From Castanea sativa (lineage: Eukaryota; Streptophyta; Magnoliopsida; Fagales; Fagaceae), in NCBI RefSeq assembly GCF_040712315.1, contig NC_134018.1, positions 19,302,835 to 19,366,834 on the forward strand: a stretch of 64,000 bases of DNA. The letters run 5' to 3'. The position numbers and the translations under genes are program-made. The number at the start of each line of letters is the position of its first letter. The stretch's first letter is position 1. This document shows positions 41,524-53,682 of the stretch, piece by piece. Under the pieces are notes generated by a model that did not search any database, had not been told where the DNA came from, and saw only the letters and a program-made list of their open reading frames with translations.

Positions 41524-44500
41524 ATGAGTCTCCTGAGTTGGAACTGCAGAGGACTTGGGACACCCCGGTTAGTCAAAGTGCTGCAGGACATGATGCGGTG
41601 TTGGAGTCCCAGTATTGTCTTCTTATCAGAGAAAAAATCAAGAACAAAGCGTATGGAGAAAATCAAAAATAAAGTTGGCCTAGCCAATGGTCTTATCGTC
41701 CCAAGCATTGGTAGAAGTGGAGGCCTAGCCCTCCTTTGATCTAGAGAGGTGGATTTAGAAACCAAGTCTTTCACAAAGAATCATATAGATGCAGTGGTCA
41801 TTGAACTAGAAAACAGCTTCAAATGGAGAGTTACTGACTTCTATGGCCACCCGGACACACATAAAAGGTATGAGTCTTGGAACCTTCTAGCTTTCCTTCA
41901 TAATCAAATTCAATTACCATGGCTCTGTTTGGGGGATTTTAATTAAATCCTTTGTATGGAGGAGAAATTTGGTGGTGCCACTTGATCCTAACACCAAATG
42001 ACAGGCTTTAGAAATGTAGTTGATTATTGTGGGTTTCAAGACTTGGGTTATCTTGGACCTAACTTCACCTGGAGTAACATGTAGGAAGGGGATGCTAGAA
42101 TTTGCTTGACATTAGATAGGGCTTTGGCAACCACGGATTGGATAACAAATTTTGGGATGACAAATGTGCATCACCTTACCAATTCAACATCGGATCACTG
42201 TGCTTTAATGTTAGTTGACCTCTCCAAAGTTCACCAACCCCGGGGAAAGCGTTTTCATTTTGAAGCCATGTGGACAAAGAGAGAAGATTGTGAAACAGTC
42301 ATTGAAACATGCTGGGGCATGGGGAGTTGCCTTGATACCCCTGAAGGCATGACTTAGAATATTTAGGCTTGTACAGCAAAGCTTGCAACCTGGAACTCCA
42401 TGGTGTATGTGCAGATTCCAAAAAAGCTCCAGGAGAAGAGGAAAACTCTATCCTCCCTATCTCAACTGAATGGTGATGGATCTTTGAGTGTAGAAATTAA
42501 TAGTCTGAGGAAGGAAATTAATAACTTACTAGATGATGAGGAACTTTACTGGGGGCAAAGATCTAAAGCACATTGGCTAAGAGAGGGAGATAGGAATACA
42601 AAGTTCTTCCATGCCCAGGCCTCAGAGAGGAGAAAATAGAATACAATTTCAAGCCTATGGGATCATAATAGAGTCTGGTGTGATGAGAAAGAGAGTATAG
42701 TCAAAGTTGCTTCATCTTACTTTGAATTCATTTACGCTTCCTCCAACCCGAGCAATATAGATGAAATCACAGTTGTCATACCAACAAGAGTAACAGAGGG
42801 GATGAACGTAGAGCTGACTAAAGATTTCACAAAAGAAGAAGTAGTCTCTGCCCTTAAACAAATCCACCCCACAAAAGCATCGGGGCTTGATGGCATTCCT
42901 GCTGTGTTCTATTAGAAGTATTGAAGTATTGTGGGGGACAATATGGTCAACATGGTCCTGAATGTGCTAAACCATAACCTTCCAATTGGGGAACTTAATA
43001 AAACTAACATTGCCTTTGTCCCGAAAACTAAGAACCCTAAGCGCATGACGGAGTTCAGACCAATCAGCCTATATAATGTGATATACAAGCTCACCTCAAA
43101 AACTCTCGCCAATCGCCTTAAAGTTCTCCTCTCGCTACTTATTTCGGAGAATCAAAGTGTTTTCACTTTAGACCGACTCATTACGGACAATGTTTTGGTG
43201 GCATTTGAGCTTATGCACTATTTAAACCACAAAAATTCGAGTAAGGACAGCTACATGGCTATTAAGCTAGATATGAGCAAGACGTTTAACCCGGTTGAGT
43301 GGAATTTCATCAAAAGTGTAATGGAGAGATTGGGCTTCAATCATAAATGGATTAACTTGATCATGCAGTGCATAATATTAGTCTCATATTCAGTAATCAT
43401 AAAACTGGGCTACTTATGGGAACATTATCCCTACTAGGGGTCTTCGCCAAGGGGACCCCTTATCTCCTAGCTTGTTCCTCTTGTGTGCTGAAGGTCTATT
43501 CAGCCTAATCCAGGGAGCTGCCAGAAACCAGCTCATTAATGGGCTCTTGGTCTGCAGGGGCTGTCCTAAAATAACCCACCTATTTTTCGCAGACGATAGT
43601 ATTTTATTCAGCAAAGCCGCTAGTGAATGCTGGGAGCTCAAGAAAATACATCGAATTTATGAGGAAGCATCAGGACAAAAGATAAACACAGACAAGTCAT
43701 CAATTTTCTTTTCTCCAAACACATCCCAAGATACAAAGGATGACACCATTGCCATTTTGGGGCCGATGCAAGACTCTCGCCATTCAAAATATCTTAGACT
43801 ACCTTCCATAATTGGTAGATCAAAATCATTGGTCTTTGTAGATATAAAACAAAGAGTGGGGCAAAGGCTGGCTGGTTGTAAGGGAAAGCTTCTCTCAATA
43901 GGGGGAGGGAAATTTTGATTAAGGCAGTAGCTCAAGCGGTGCCAACCTATACAATGAGCTATTTTCTGCTCCTAAAGGGGCTTTGCGACGACTTAGAGGG
44001 CATGATGAGGAACTTTTGGTGGGGTCAAAAGGATTAGGAATCAAAAGTGGCTTGGGTTAGTTGGAGACGGATGTGTAAATCAAAAAGCAAGGGAGGTATG
44101 GGCTTTCACAACCTTTAAGCTTTCAATCTCGCAATGCTAGCTAAGCAAGCATGGAGAATTCTAACCAACCCGAATTCTTCGGTGGCTAGAGTGCTTTAAG
44201 CTAGATATTTCCCAAGTAGGGATGTCCTCAATGCAAAGCTTGGTACTTCTCCATCTTACTCTTGGAGAAGCATACATAGCAGCCTAAGGGTAATCAAAGA
44301 AGGCACTAGATGGAGGGTTGGATATGGGAAGCTCATTCATATTTGGGATGATAAGTGGCTGCCCACCCCTTCTACATATAAGGTCATCTCTCCCCCCCCC
44401 CCCCCAGCAACTTAGTCGAATACCCAATGGTTTCTGCCCTCATTGATCAAGACATAAGATGGTGGAAGATTGATACCTTTAGAGCTACTTTCCTCCCCTT

Positions 44501-45570
44501 CGAGGTTGAGACAATACTCAAAATCCCCCTCAGTTATAACCTGTTTGACGATAGCATCATTTGGTTGGGTAACAGGAAAGGTGAATTTACTGTGAAAAGT
44601 GCATACCACATTGCCTCAAAGCTGATTGACAATTCAGAGGAAGGAGAGAGTTCAACAGGAGACCCAAAAGCCTCGTTATGGCGAAACTTGTGGCGTTTAA
44701 AGCTCCCTACAAAAAAAAAAAAAAAAATGTCTTCGCCTGGAGAGCTTGTGTCAATGGTCTCCCTACATTTGAGAACCTTAAGCTCAAAAGTATTAATACT
44801 TATGATATTTGTCCTATTTGTGGGAATGCGCCTGAAACTCTCCATCATGCACTCCTTTCTTGTGACTTTACCTGTCAGGTTTGACAGATTTGGCCTAAGA
44901 AAGACTTTCTCCCCCCTATGGGTTGTTGGAACTTTTTGGACCCAGCTTTGCACTTCATCTCAGAGGGCTGCTTAGAGGCTTTAGAGTCTTTTTTTTTTTT
45001 TTGTCACTGCCTGGGCTATTTGGTTCAACAGAAACCAAATTCTTCATGACGAACTAGGTTCCAACCCAAAGCAAGTAATGGATATGGGAAGAAGCATCCT
45101 GACAGATTTTAAAGAGGCAGCCACATCAAACCCTCCTTCCTCGACGACCTCTCTCTTGTGGATGGTTGAAACCACCCAATGGATATTTTAAAATCAATGT
45201 TGATGGTGCCTTTGCCAACAATGGCAAGAACTCCAGCATTGGGGTCATAATCAGGGATGACAAATGCCACTCTATCGCTGCACTCAACAAAGTCCTTCAA
45301 GCTCAATTCTTTGCTGAGGTGGTGGAGATGATGGCCCTTGAGTAAGGAATTCTTTTGGCTCAAGAAATGGAGCTTGCCTAGGTCATTTTTTAGTCTGACA
45401 CACTTAATGTCATCCAAGCCATCAATGAAGGCAGCACAGGCAGTGCATCAAGCCATCTCATCCAAGGAATCCTTCTTGCTAGAGACACCTTCACTAGTTG
45501 CAGCTTTCAACACTTGAAAAGGGACTATAACAGGGTCGCCCATGAGCTTGCCTAGAATGCTAGGCGGAGC
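41524..45570 (+). pseudogene. LINE ORF2: endonuclease, reverse transcriptase, zf-RVT, RNase H; broken
   Basis: It begins MSLLSWNCRGLG, the typical start of the AP-type endonuclease, which continues to the SDH motif (TSDHCALM, ~42190). RT blocks follow: FRPISLYNVIYK and LDMSKTFNPVEW (42931-43437), then, after a frame change, LFFADDSILF with the catalytic DD (~43590). A zinc-binding zf-RVT region (NGLPTFENLK, CPICG) lies near 44740-44870. A plant-type RNase H sits at about 45190-45560 (INVDGAFANN and an IIRD block). Stops near 41737, 41944, 42355, 42637 and 42913 and shifts near 43440 and 44400-44700 abolish it. A run of 14 C at 44392 and of A at 44711 coincide with shifts. Confidence 0.9.
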
Positions 45571-45754
45571 AATACCACATCATTATGGAAGGGAGTGAAT
45601 CCTTCTATGGTTTCCTCCCTAATTCTTATAGAAAGCATGTAATGCAGCTCTGTTTTGCTTATGGTTCTTGCTATCTCTGTTGTATATCAATTTCATCTGT
45701 TATAAAAGTTATTTTTTCCCCTCAAAAAAAAGAAAAAAAGAAAGTGCTATTCAA

Positions 45755-46114
45755 ACACGCAAATTCAAGCTGAGATAATTTGCAAATTTCAATATTGATT
45801 TGTTGAAATTTGCTTTGAGTATAAGTTAAGCTTGGAATCGTAATTAAGTATTATTAAAAAGTTCAAGTTTAATTAATTTATTTTTTAACAAGTTTGAATT
45901 TATTCTTAATGTAAATATTATATTTGAGATTTTGTATCCACTAATAAATCCATTTGAAAGTTTATTTATTATTTATTTAACTTATAGTTAAGATGTTCTT
46001 AATTGAGTTTACTAAATAGATTAAGTTTTGTTTTTTTTTTTTCATATGAAATAGCTTTAAGTTTTTATTACTATTAACTTCTTGGTTGCAGTGAATCATA
46101 TATATATATATATA
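45755..46114. other. AT-rich intergenic DNA
   Basis: Nothing recognised apart from a short TA tract at the right end. Confidence 0.5.
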
Positions 46115-46291
46115 TGTAAGGACTAGATTTGATTCTCAATCCAAAGAGCCCAATACAATAAACTTATAGAGAGTGAGCTAAACAAAACAAGGTTTTAATG
46201 AATCATACAGTAATTGTAGTGAGCCCAGATGAAAAGAAAACAAGAATGAAACTGTTTTGCACGAAATGAATCGTTGCCGAGGAGACTAAAT

Positions 46292-46297
<6 letters not shown>
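46115..46297 (-). mobile_element. Fragment (3' part) of a reversed Tat-type LTR
   Basis: On the minus strand it ends AATCTAGTCCTTACA and contains TAGCTCACTCTCTA, TTTATTGTATTGGGCTCTTTGG and CTCCTCGGCAACG. These match the U5 part of the solo LTR at 8303-9117 (TAGCTCACTCTCTA, CATTGTATTGGACTCTTTGG). The left part of the match is cut by a TA microsatellite. Confidence 0.65.

Positions 46298-46335
<38 letters not shown>
46295..46335. repeat. (TA)n microsatellite
   Basis: About 20 TA units. Confidence 0.95.
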
Positions 46336-46337
<2 letters not shown>

Positions 46338-46403
46338 TTCTTTTGAATTTGGTTACAAGTCTTGTTCTTAATGCTATAATGATTTTTTTTTCTCTACCTC
46401 ACT

Positions 46404-46900
46404 TCAGATTAGGCTGTCCACGAGTCAGGTTTGTGCCCAACCCGAAACCGACCCGAAGGAATTGAGTTTTGGAAAAACTCACCCGCCACCGACTGTCGAA
46501 GTAAACGGGTCAGGTGGATCAGACTTCAACGAGTGGCGGATAGATCAGTTGGCGTTAAAGATCTGAGAAAATGGCGAGGAAATTGCGAGAAAATGTGAGA
46601 AAAACCAAGATCCGGCTCAAAATCTATGAGATTTCGCTAGATATAACGGTAATCTCATCGAATTCGATGAGATTTCGCTAGATCCAATCAAATCTCGTCG
46701 AATCTACGTGAAATAGCTCCTGAATCCAGGTTTAATCCTTAATTAGAAACCTACCACACTTTAATCCTTAATATGATCTCTAATATTAAATAATAATAAA
46801 AAAGGACCCTACACTTTCCACACTGCATATACAGACCAGATAAGTCCAGCACCCAATGGATACCCACCTGCACTAACTCAAAGTACTAGTTTTAATTTTG
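46404..46900. repeat. Unclassified repeat-like segment
   Basis: It has GGCTGTCCACGAGTCAGG and repeated GACCCG/ACCCG words, then GAGATTTCGCTAGAT twice (about 46628 and 46669) with CTCATCGAATTCGATGAG, a perfect palindrome, between. The composition differs from its surroundings, suggesting a transposon remnant of unknown type. Confidence 0.3.
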
Positions 46901-46977
46901 AATAGGTTCCGGATTACAAATTATTTTATAATTATTTTATCATATTTTAAAGGTAGATAGCAATTATTTACATGCGA

Positions 46978-46978
<1 letters not shown>

Positions 46979-47010
<32 letters not shown>
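46979..47010. repeat. (ATT)n microsatellite
   Basis: About 10 ATT units. Confidence 0.95.
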
Positions 47011-47011
<1 letters not shown>

Positions 47012-47247
47012 TTTTACCTATCACACTTTGCACTGTTAAAAAGTTGCTCAAATTTTTGTAATTCTAATTTTTTTTTCTTCTTATTTTCAAATTTTTGGTA
47101 AGATAAAAAAGCAGTCATCTTAGCTGTCATGTGTCCTCTAAATCAGAGAGAAAATAAAATGAGGCCAAAAGAAATGATGGACCCCACAAATTTTGGTACT
47201 TTTGCCGTACTCACATTTTGCACCCAAGTGTCTCTCACCCTCTCTCT

Positions 47248-47258
47248 TATTTAAATAC
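47248..47258 (+). promoter_or_regulatory. Likely TATA box of the CBSX5-like gene
   Basis: TTATTTAAATA lies in a CT-rich stretch, 157 bases before the ATG. A transcript start near 47285 would give a ~130-base leader. Confidence 0.55.
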
Positions 47259-47414
47259 CCTCTCTGCCTCTCGTTACAAACACAAAGGCTCAGCACCACC
47301 ACCGCAAGCTCTAAAAGCTAGGCTAGCACAAGCAAACCCACTTCTCAGTTTCTCTTAGCTGAAGTTTTTGTTTTCACAAAACAAAAACAGGTATATCACT
47401 TAGCTAGTTTTTGC

Positions 47415-49193
47415 ATGGCAGTGAGCTTGTTGGCACACGTGGTAATATCAGACCTCTGTCTTGGCAAGCCAGCCTTGAGGTCCTTACCCATCTCAGCCAC
47501 CATTGCTGACGCCTTGGCTGCTTTGAGAAACTCTGAAGACAACTTCATCAGCATATGGGACTGTGCTGATCACCACGCTGCTCACTCAGTCTCAGTTAAT
47601 GTTGGTGGTGATCACCGGAGCTGTACATGTACATGTGTTGGCAAGGTGTGCATGGTAGATGTGATATGCTATCTTTGCAAAGATGACAGCTTGTTGTCTC
47701 CTTCTACAGCTCTTAAGGCACCTGTCTCTGCAATCTTGCCAAAGATTCCAGGACTCGTGATGCATTTGGAACCATCTTCAAGGTACTATTCATTGACACT
47801 GGTCACAAATTTTGGATCTTTTGTCCATTTTATGTTCTTGATGTTCACAAAATTTATCTATTTTTTGAGTTTGTTTACTTTTTTCAACGCAAGGACTCAT
47901 CTGGGTTTTCCTTAAATTTCGATTTTAATGTCCCTATAGGAGTTTTTTCATGATTTTAAATGCTTGATTGAAGTTCATGAGTTGTGTGATTTAGTTCTTT
48001 TGCTGAAATTTAAGGGGTGTTCACACTAGTTAGGTTGTTATTTTTTTACTAATATATTTGTTGATCAAGCAGGGTAGAAAATTCATTAATTATTTCATAG
48101 ATGTAAACCGTTTAATTTTCATTTCTTCAGTTACAGACAATTCTGATTGAAGTTAAAAGTTTTCTATTTGATTTTTTCCAGACCCATTAAGATAATTCTC
48201 TTCTTTGTTTTTGTTTAATTTCATGAATTAAAAGCATTCTTGTCATTTCCATGTAATATTTCTAGTTTTAATGTAAAATCTGACCCAATTTATCCAAGCC
48301 TCCTCTGTTTCTTGCATAACATGGATCTGTGATTTTTGTTCTTTTTCAGCTTATTAGAAGCCATTGATCTCATCCTTGAGGGAACCCAGAACCTAGTGGT
48401 ACCAATACAAACCAGAATAAGCAACTATTCAAGAAGAAAACAGCTTCAAAAGCCATCAACCACAGGGTTTGCAACTACCATCCACAACGGCTTTGAATAC
48501 TGCTGGCTAACTCAAGAGGACATAATCCGATTCCTCCTCAGCTCCATTGGCCTATTCTCTCCAATTCCAGCACTCTCTATTGACACTCTTGGCATTATCA
48601 ACACTGACATCTTAGCCATTGACTATCACTCTCCAGCCTCATCAGCAGTAAAATCTATATCACGTTCATTAGCTGAACAAACTTCTGTTGCTGTTGTTGA
48701 CAGTGAGGGAACTTTGATAGGGGAGATCTCGCCCTTCACGCTCGCCTGCTGCGACGAAACGGTTGCTGCAGCCATCACAACCTTGTCCTCTGGGGACCTA
48801 ATGGCCTACATTGATTGTGGAGGGCCTCCAGAAGATTTAGTCAGGTTGGTTAAAGCAAGGTTGAAGGAAAAGAATCTAGATGGCATGTTGGAAGCTTATA
48901 TTCAATCAGCTTATTCAAGTAGCACATCATCTTCATCTGATGATGAGTCTTCATTATCTCCTCCAAGGTCAGGAAAGTATAGCAGGTCTATGAGTTACTC
49001 AGCCAGGATGGTGAGGAGGGCAGAGGCAATAGTTTGTCATCCCAAGAGTTCTTTGGTGGCAGTGATGATTCAAGCAATTGCTCATCGTGTGAATTATGTT
49101 TGGGTTATTGAGGATGATTGTAGCTTGGTTGGAATTGTCACATTTTGTGAAATGTTAAAGGTTTTCAGGGAACATTTAGGGTCAATGGGTTAG
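47415..49193 (+). CDS. CBSX5: CBS-domain protein, CBSX5-like
   Basis: This is the only host gene I can support. Exon 1 is 47415-47782, intron 47783-48349 (CAAG|GTACTA and TTTTCAG|CTTA), exon 2 48350-49193. The junction splits a serine codon and keeps the frame, giving 403 residues, close to the length of plant CBSX5 proteins. Exon 1 opens MAVSLLAHVVISDLCLGKP, the start I associate with this subfamily. CBS modules cover most of the chain, the last at about 345-398 (YVWVIEDDCSLVGIVTF). A Ser-rich, probably disordered linker lies at ~310-338. CBS pairs bind adenosine-type ligands and act as regulatory modules; the role of this subfamily is poorly known. No signal peptide or membrane segment is evident. 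The coding sequence shows no damage. The assignment to CBSX5 rests on remembered similarity. Confidence 0.88.
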
Positions 49194-51459
49194 AATGTTT
49201 AAGTAAAGTTTTGGGCTCATCCTCATTATCTGGTGGTGGGCTAAAGATGATGGTAGGGGAAAAGGTTAAAAAGCAAGAAAGTGTTGTGAATATGAGACTT
49301 TTTTGTTCTTAATATTATTGAAGTTGGGTCTTTGTTTGTATGATTAATTTTGTGTCTGTGTCTTTTTTTCCCTAAATACACATTTTAATTTGCTTTTGGT
49401 GGGGTTTGTTTTTTTAATGTTTGTTACATGAACAGAAAATTAAGCATAGGCAGAGATTTGAGATCTTTTGTCTCCTTGTTTTCATTTAAAGGTATTTGCC
49501 TTTAGTTCATGATTCTGTTTGGATGTTTATATGTCATGTTCTGAGACTTGTTGGCTTTAATTCAATATATAAATCAAAAGGAGTTATTCTGGGTCTACCA
49601 TATTATCCACAAGCATGTGGACACAACTGGGTTTCAAAGATTAGAGGAGTTGGTCCAATTCTTCATGATGGCAGCTCATGAGTGGACCAAAGAACTCTAG
49701 AACAATCGTTTGTATGTATGTCTGAATATATGCTTAATGATCTAATTTTAACCAACATCTTTGGCAACTGAAGGCAAGGCACAAATGATATCAGGTGGTA
49801 TGGGAATTCGCATTGAAATTGTATCAACTGGAATTCAGGTGTGAAAACTAGTTGTGTTGCTATTGACCTCACATCAGGCAAATACCACTATTTATATGGT
49901 ACACCAACATTAACATCCTCCCAATGATGCTTGCCTCTTTTTTTGGGTTTATATGGTTAATTAATCTTCTTGTCCAGTTCCCGCGAGGACTATAATCAAT
50001 CACATCCTTTTAGTTTCATAAAATTTTAGTTGGAAACGCTCTCTATTTGAAGTCCAATATTAAGTATTGAACAAGATTTAATAGAATTCGGTAATCTCAC
50101 TTATATGAGATCGATCCAACTACTTGAAGAGCTTAAGAATGTAAGGTCTCTCAAGTCCCATCAGTTGAGCATGTACTTCCTTTATTCCATAGTTCTCCTC
50201 TCTGATTCTCAAGAGAGAATCAAACAATAATGAATCTACTTGCTTAAAAATTTTACTGGAAAATTTTTACATATACGTATGGAGCCCGATGTTATTGGCT
50301 TATTGTTCTTGGATTCCTGTTTTGAGTAAGCTGGCACATCCCTATCTGCATTTAAAGCAACTGGAAAATTAACATTGAAGCGAAAATGGGAAAAAGAGCA
50401 AATCACAAGTTCTAGTATCTGTCTAGAAAAGTCGAAATCTTTTGAAAGCTCTATCAAACACTTTTTACCAAATTGGCAATGGCATCCTAATCAGCATTGG
50501 AGCCCATTTTCTTTCTACTAAGTTGGCATCCCCATTAAGCATTGGAGCAACTAAAGGAAAAGCAAATACACTCATCACTCCTTAGTTTAGAAAAGCCAAA
50601 TGCTTAGCCGTTGTTGGATAAATCCTTAACTTTTGGAATCTAACCTAACATCATTAGGATGCGTAAATCTCTCCTTGTAAGAGTCTGTCTTTTTTACTTT
50701 TTATTTTTTATTATTTACGTGGTCCTAATGGAAGTTAGGTATTGATAATCAATGACAGTTTGTAATATTCCGTAAATGATTCTCATTTTCTTCTTCCACG
50801 TTGGAGGTGAAGACTTGAAAGTTGAAAGTTGAAAGATCCTTCCATTTAAAAACATGAACACTATAGTAGACTTGCAACAAAGAAAACTAAAGCAAGCCTC
50901 CCAAAAAAAAAAAAAAAAAAAATCCCACATAATGAGAGAGAGATGTCACAATTTCGCAATGGTTTCCTTTTGAAATATTGTTAAATTTTGAGAATCAAAT
51001 CTCAGAATATAACAGAAAAGATTGCAGCAATTTGCCATTCCTATTATTAGTAATGCTTGAATAAGCAAATCTGGAATTATACATAAAATAATAATAATAA
51101 AACCTTAATTGAGAAGGTTTCTTTGCTATCTATATTTTTTCCCTTGTTTTTTAGCTAAAAACTAGTTTGCCAGCTAAAAATCTGTAGCGTGATCGTTCAA
51201 TTGGGTTTATTGTTCCATTCCTCTTGTAGATGAGACTAAAAAAAAAAAAAAAACGTGTTGAAAAACCAATCAATTGTCATCATCATGCATGGTAGGTCAC
51301 TTGTTATTGACCATTAGATATTAATTTGTACGGTAAGAGTCAGCTTTCTCGCGTAATCAGCTAAATTAATTTGCAAGATTTTAAGCATAATTTTTTTTCC
51401 AGCAAAGATGTGAGAGCATGTGAGATTTTTTTAGAAAGTACCTGTTCTCATATCATGCC
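49194..51459. other. 3' flank of the CBSX5-like gene and intergenic DNA
   Basis: The first ~200 bases presumably hold the 3' untranslated region; I see no clear AATAAA site. Beyond that there is no open frame of note and no transposon structure. Confidence 0.5.
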
Positions 51460-51729
51460 AGAACAACAACTTTTATGTATATATATATTTTATGAGAATT
51501 ATGGAACTTTATTTCAAGAAGAAGAGAAATACAAAGCATCTGGAATCAAAATTGATTCAATAATGGGTGAATTTTTCTCTATCAAAGTTACAAAAAATGT
51601 AATTCCCTTGGTGTGTTTTGCCAAAAAATAGGCTGGTTTATTCCCTTGCCGCTTGACGTATTGTAGATGAGTCATTATGAAGTCTTGGAGTCGATGTTGA
51701 GTATCAGCAATGAGGTAGAACAACAACTT
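51460..51729 (-). mobile_element. 5'-truncated LINE relic (RNase H tail only)
   Basis: A 244-bp insert (51473-51716) lies between exact copies of AGAACAACAACTT (51460-51472 and 51717-51729). Its minus strand encodes VKRQGNKPAYFLAKHTKGI, the pattern typical of the C-terminus of RNase H in plant L1 LINEs, ending in a stop at 51514. An AATAAA lies just downstream on that strand. It is an old, extreme 5' truncation, and a different copy from the LINE at 39673. Confidence 0.75.
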
Positions 51730-53616
51730 ATTATTTCATGAGATAAAATAAGCTTCAATTAAACCCTCCAATTTTCTCAAATTTTAATTAAATGTAAAAT
51801 ATGTGGTATTTAAAAAACAAATAGATAACATATGTATTATGTCGCATATCCAGCTAAAAATAAAAGAGAATCGGAGGAATCAAATGAACGGGGTCTTTTT
51901 TATTTTTCAATTTTTGGTGGGGGATTGATTCTATTTCTACCACTAATTGCAACTCATTAGTCTTTTTTATTGGTGGGCAAAATTTGAATTTAGTAAGACG
52001 TCTCTTTTGACTACTGACAAAAATATACTATAATGTAAAAGAATAGATATAAAGGAGGTTAACAAATATTTGAAACAAAGAATAAGAAAAGAAAAAATAA
52101 TTGGAGACGGCAATGTCAAAAAAAAAAATCCCATAAGGCAGAAAGAAGAAATCATATAGGTATTGGGGTTAGCTATAAATAATATTACTCTTCCAATGAA
52201 AAACTTCCCCAAATTCAAGTACTTCTTTTAATTAAATCAATACTACTTCCATGTTGTAATAAAAAAATTATTAGTTAAGACTAATTAAAACAACGAATTT
52301 TTCATGCCCTATCTATTACATCAATGATCAAACCATTAATCTATTCCATCTCTGCTTTAGAGATGAACCAAAATCCTGTTTCTCTTAAAGGAAAGTTAAA
52401 AAATCGTCTACACAATTATTTTTTGCAACTATTGATGTGGATGTGATTTGTTGTAATTTTACTCTAATTATATATTTTTTTAAAGCATACTACAATGACC
52501 AAATTACCACTTATCACCTTTGAGAAAAAGATGTCTCTAACATTAGTCAAAGTTAAATCCCACGCCTATCCTAATTTGTCAAATATATAAATCTCTTTAA
52601 TATTATATGATGAAAAAAATTGAATATTGTAGGAATAAATTATGCTAAAATCATATTCATATAGCATATAAAAGTGATTATTACTATTGTTTAAGATTTC
52701 AACTTTCCCTGATGTGGTGCCGACAGTATGGCATTGGCAAAGACAACTTATTTTTAAAATTAACATCCACATAAAAAAAAGATCTTAAAACGAAAGGAAA
52801 ATGCCAAAAGACATGACTGGTGAAAAATAAAATTGGTTTCATTAGGTTTATTTAGGCCAGCTTGTGGAGATTCTCTTGTGATATAATAATAATATAATTT
52901 CTGGAACAAAGATTGGAACCCGATTTACCAACTTATTTTATTTTATACTTTTTTTTTCTCCCTTGAAAAAGTAAAACAATAAGAAAACCTTCTCTTTATA
53001 TTTGAGTACCAACATACTGTTAGGTTTATATATTATTATATATTGTCAATGCACCTTGATATTTGAGTACCGACAAGAGCAAGAGATTTATAATAAATCG
53101 AACGCCCCTAAAAGGAAAACAGCATTAGAAACACCTAATTATTTAGATAAACTACTCCTGATATAACTCACACAAACAAGAACAGAATATCTGAAAAAGG
53201 AAAGATTTTCTGGAAAAAGAAAGCTATAGTTTTATTTGTTGGCCTGTTCCAAATGAATTGAATGATATCTTTTATATAGAACAAGGGAGATGCATGAAAA
53301 CAAGTTACATGTTGGTAGGAATGACCAAAAGAAGATAAGTAGTACCTAGATTTCGTGAGTAATTATATACACTGATTCCTACAAATAGAATGGTGGTGCA
53401 GCTTTACGATGTGTGTGAGAGAGTAATGAGCAAAGCTTGTCTTGGGAGAGTTAAAGACTAAGTTTTGTGTCTAGTATGTTTATTTGAGGGCACTTTTTGG
53501 TGTATTGGGGCTTTGGGTTAATTTATATTTGAGAGGTTGTCTTATGTATGGCTGTAATTCATATAATTAATATTGAGTTTTGGTTTGAGTTAAAGTAAAC
53601 TGAATCACATTAAATT
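51730..53616. other. AT-rich intergenic DNA, no gene recognised
   Basis: Open frames are short and unrelated to known families. TTTGAGTACC.ACA occurs twice near 53000-53075. Confidence 0.5.
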
Positions 53617-53682
53617 TAGTTTGTTGCGGTGCTTTTTTTTTTTTTTTTTTAATAAAAAAATATATAGTTTGTTGTGGTGTTT
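53617..53682 (-). repeat. Micro-insertion: poly-T with A-rich end between 18-bp direct repeats
   Basis: TAGTTTGTTGCGGTGCTT (53617-53634) recurs at 53665-53682 with two mismatches. The insert is a T run followed by AATAAAAAAATATA. Confidence 0.5.

Larger units (their letters stand above)
39657..45754 (+). mobile_element. Decayed plant L1-type LINE with exact 16-bp target duplication
   Basis: AGAAAGTGCTATTCAA occurs exactly at 39657-39672 and 45739-45754. Between them lie a ~350-base 5' region with a TC tract, ORF1 (DUF4283-like plus CCHC), ORF2 (endonuclease, RT, zf-RVT, RNase H) and an A-rich tail (AAAAAAAAAGAAAAAAAG) directly before the second duplication copy. The element is ~6.07 kb and looks full length. 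Many stops and frameshifts show it is dead. Confidence 0.93.

Noticed and set aside
46274..46465. 63-codon frame
   Set aside because: Begins in the LTR fragment and runs through a TA microsatellite.
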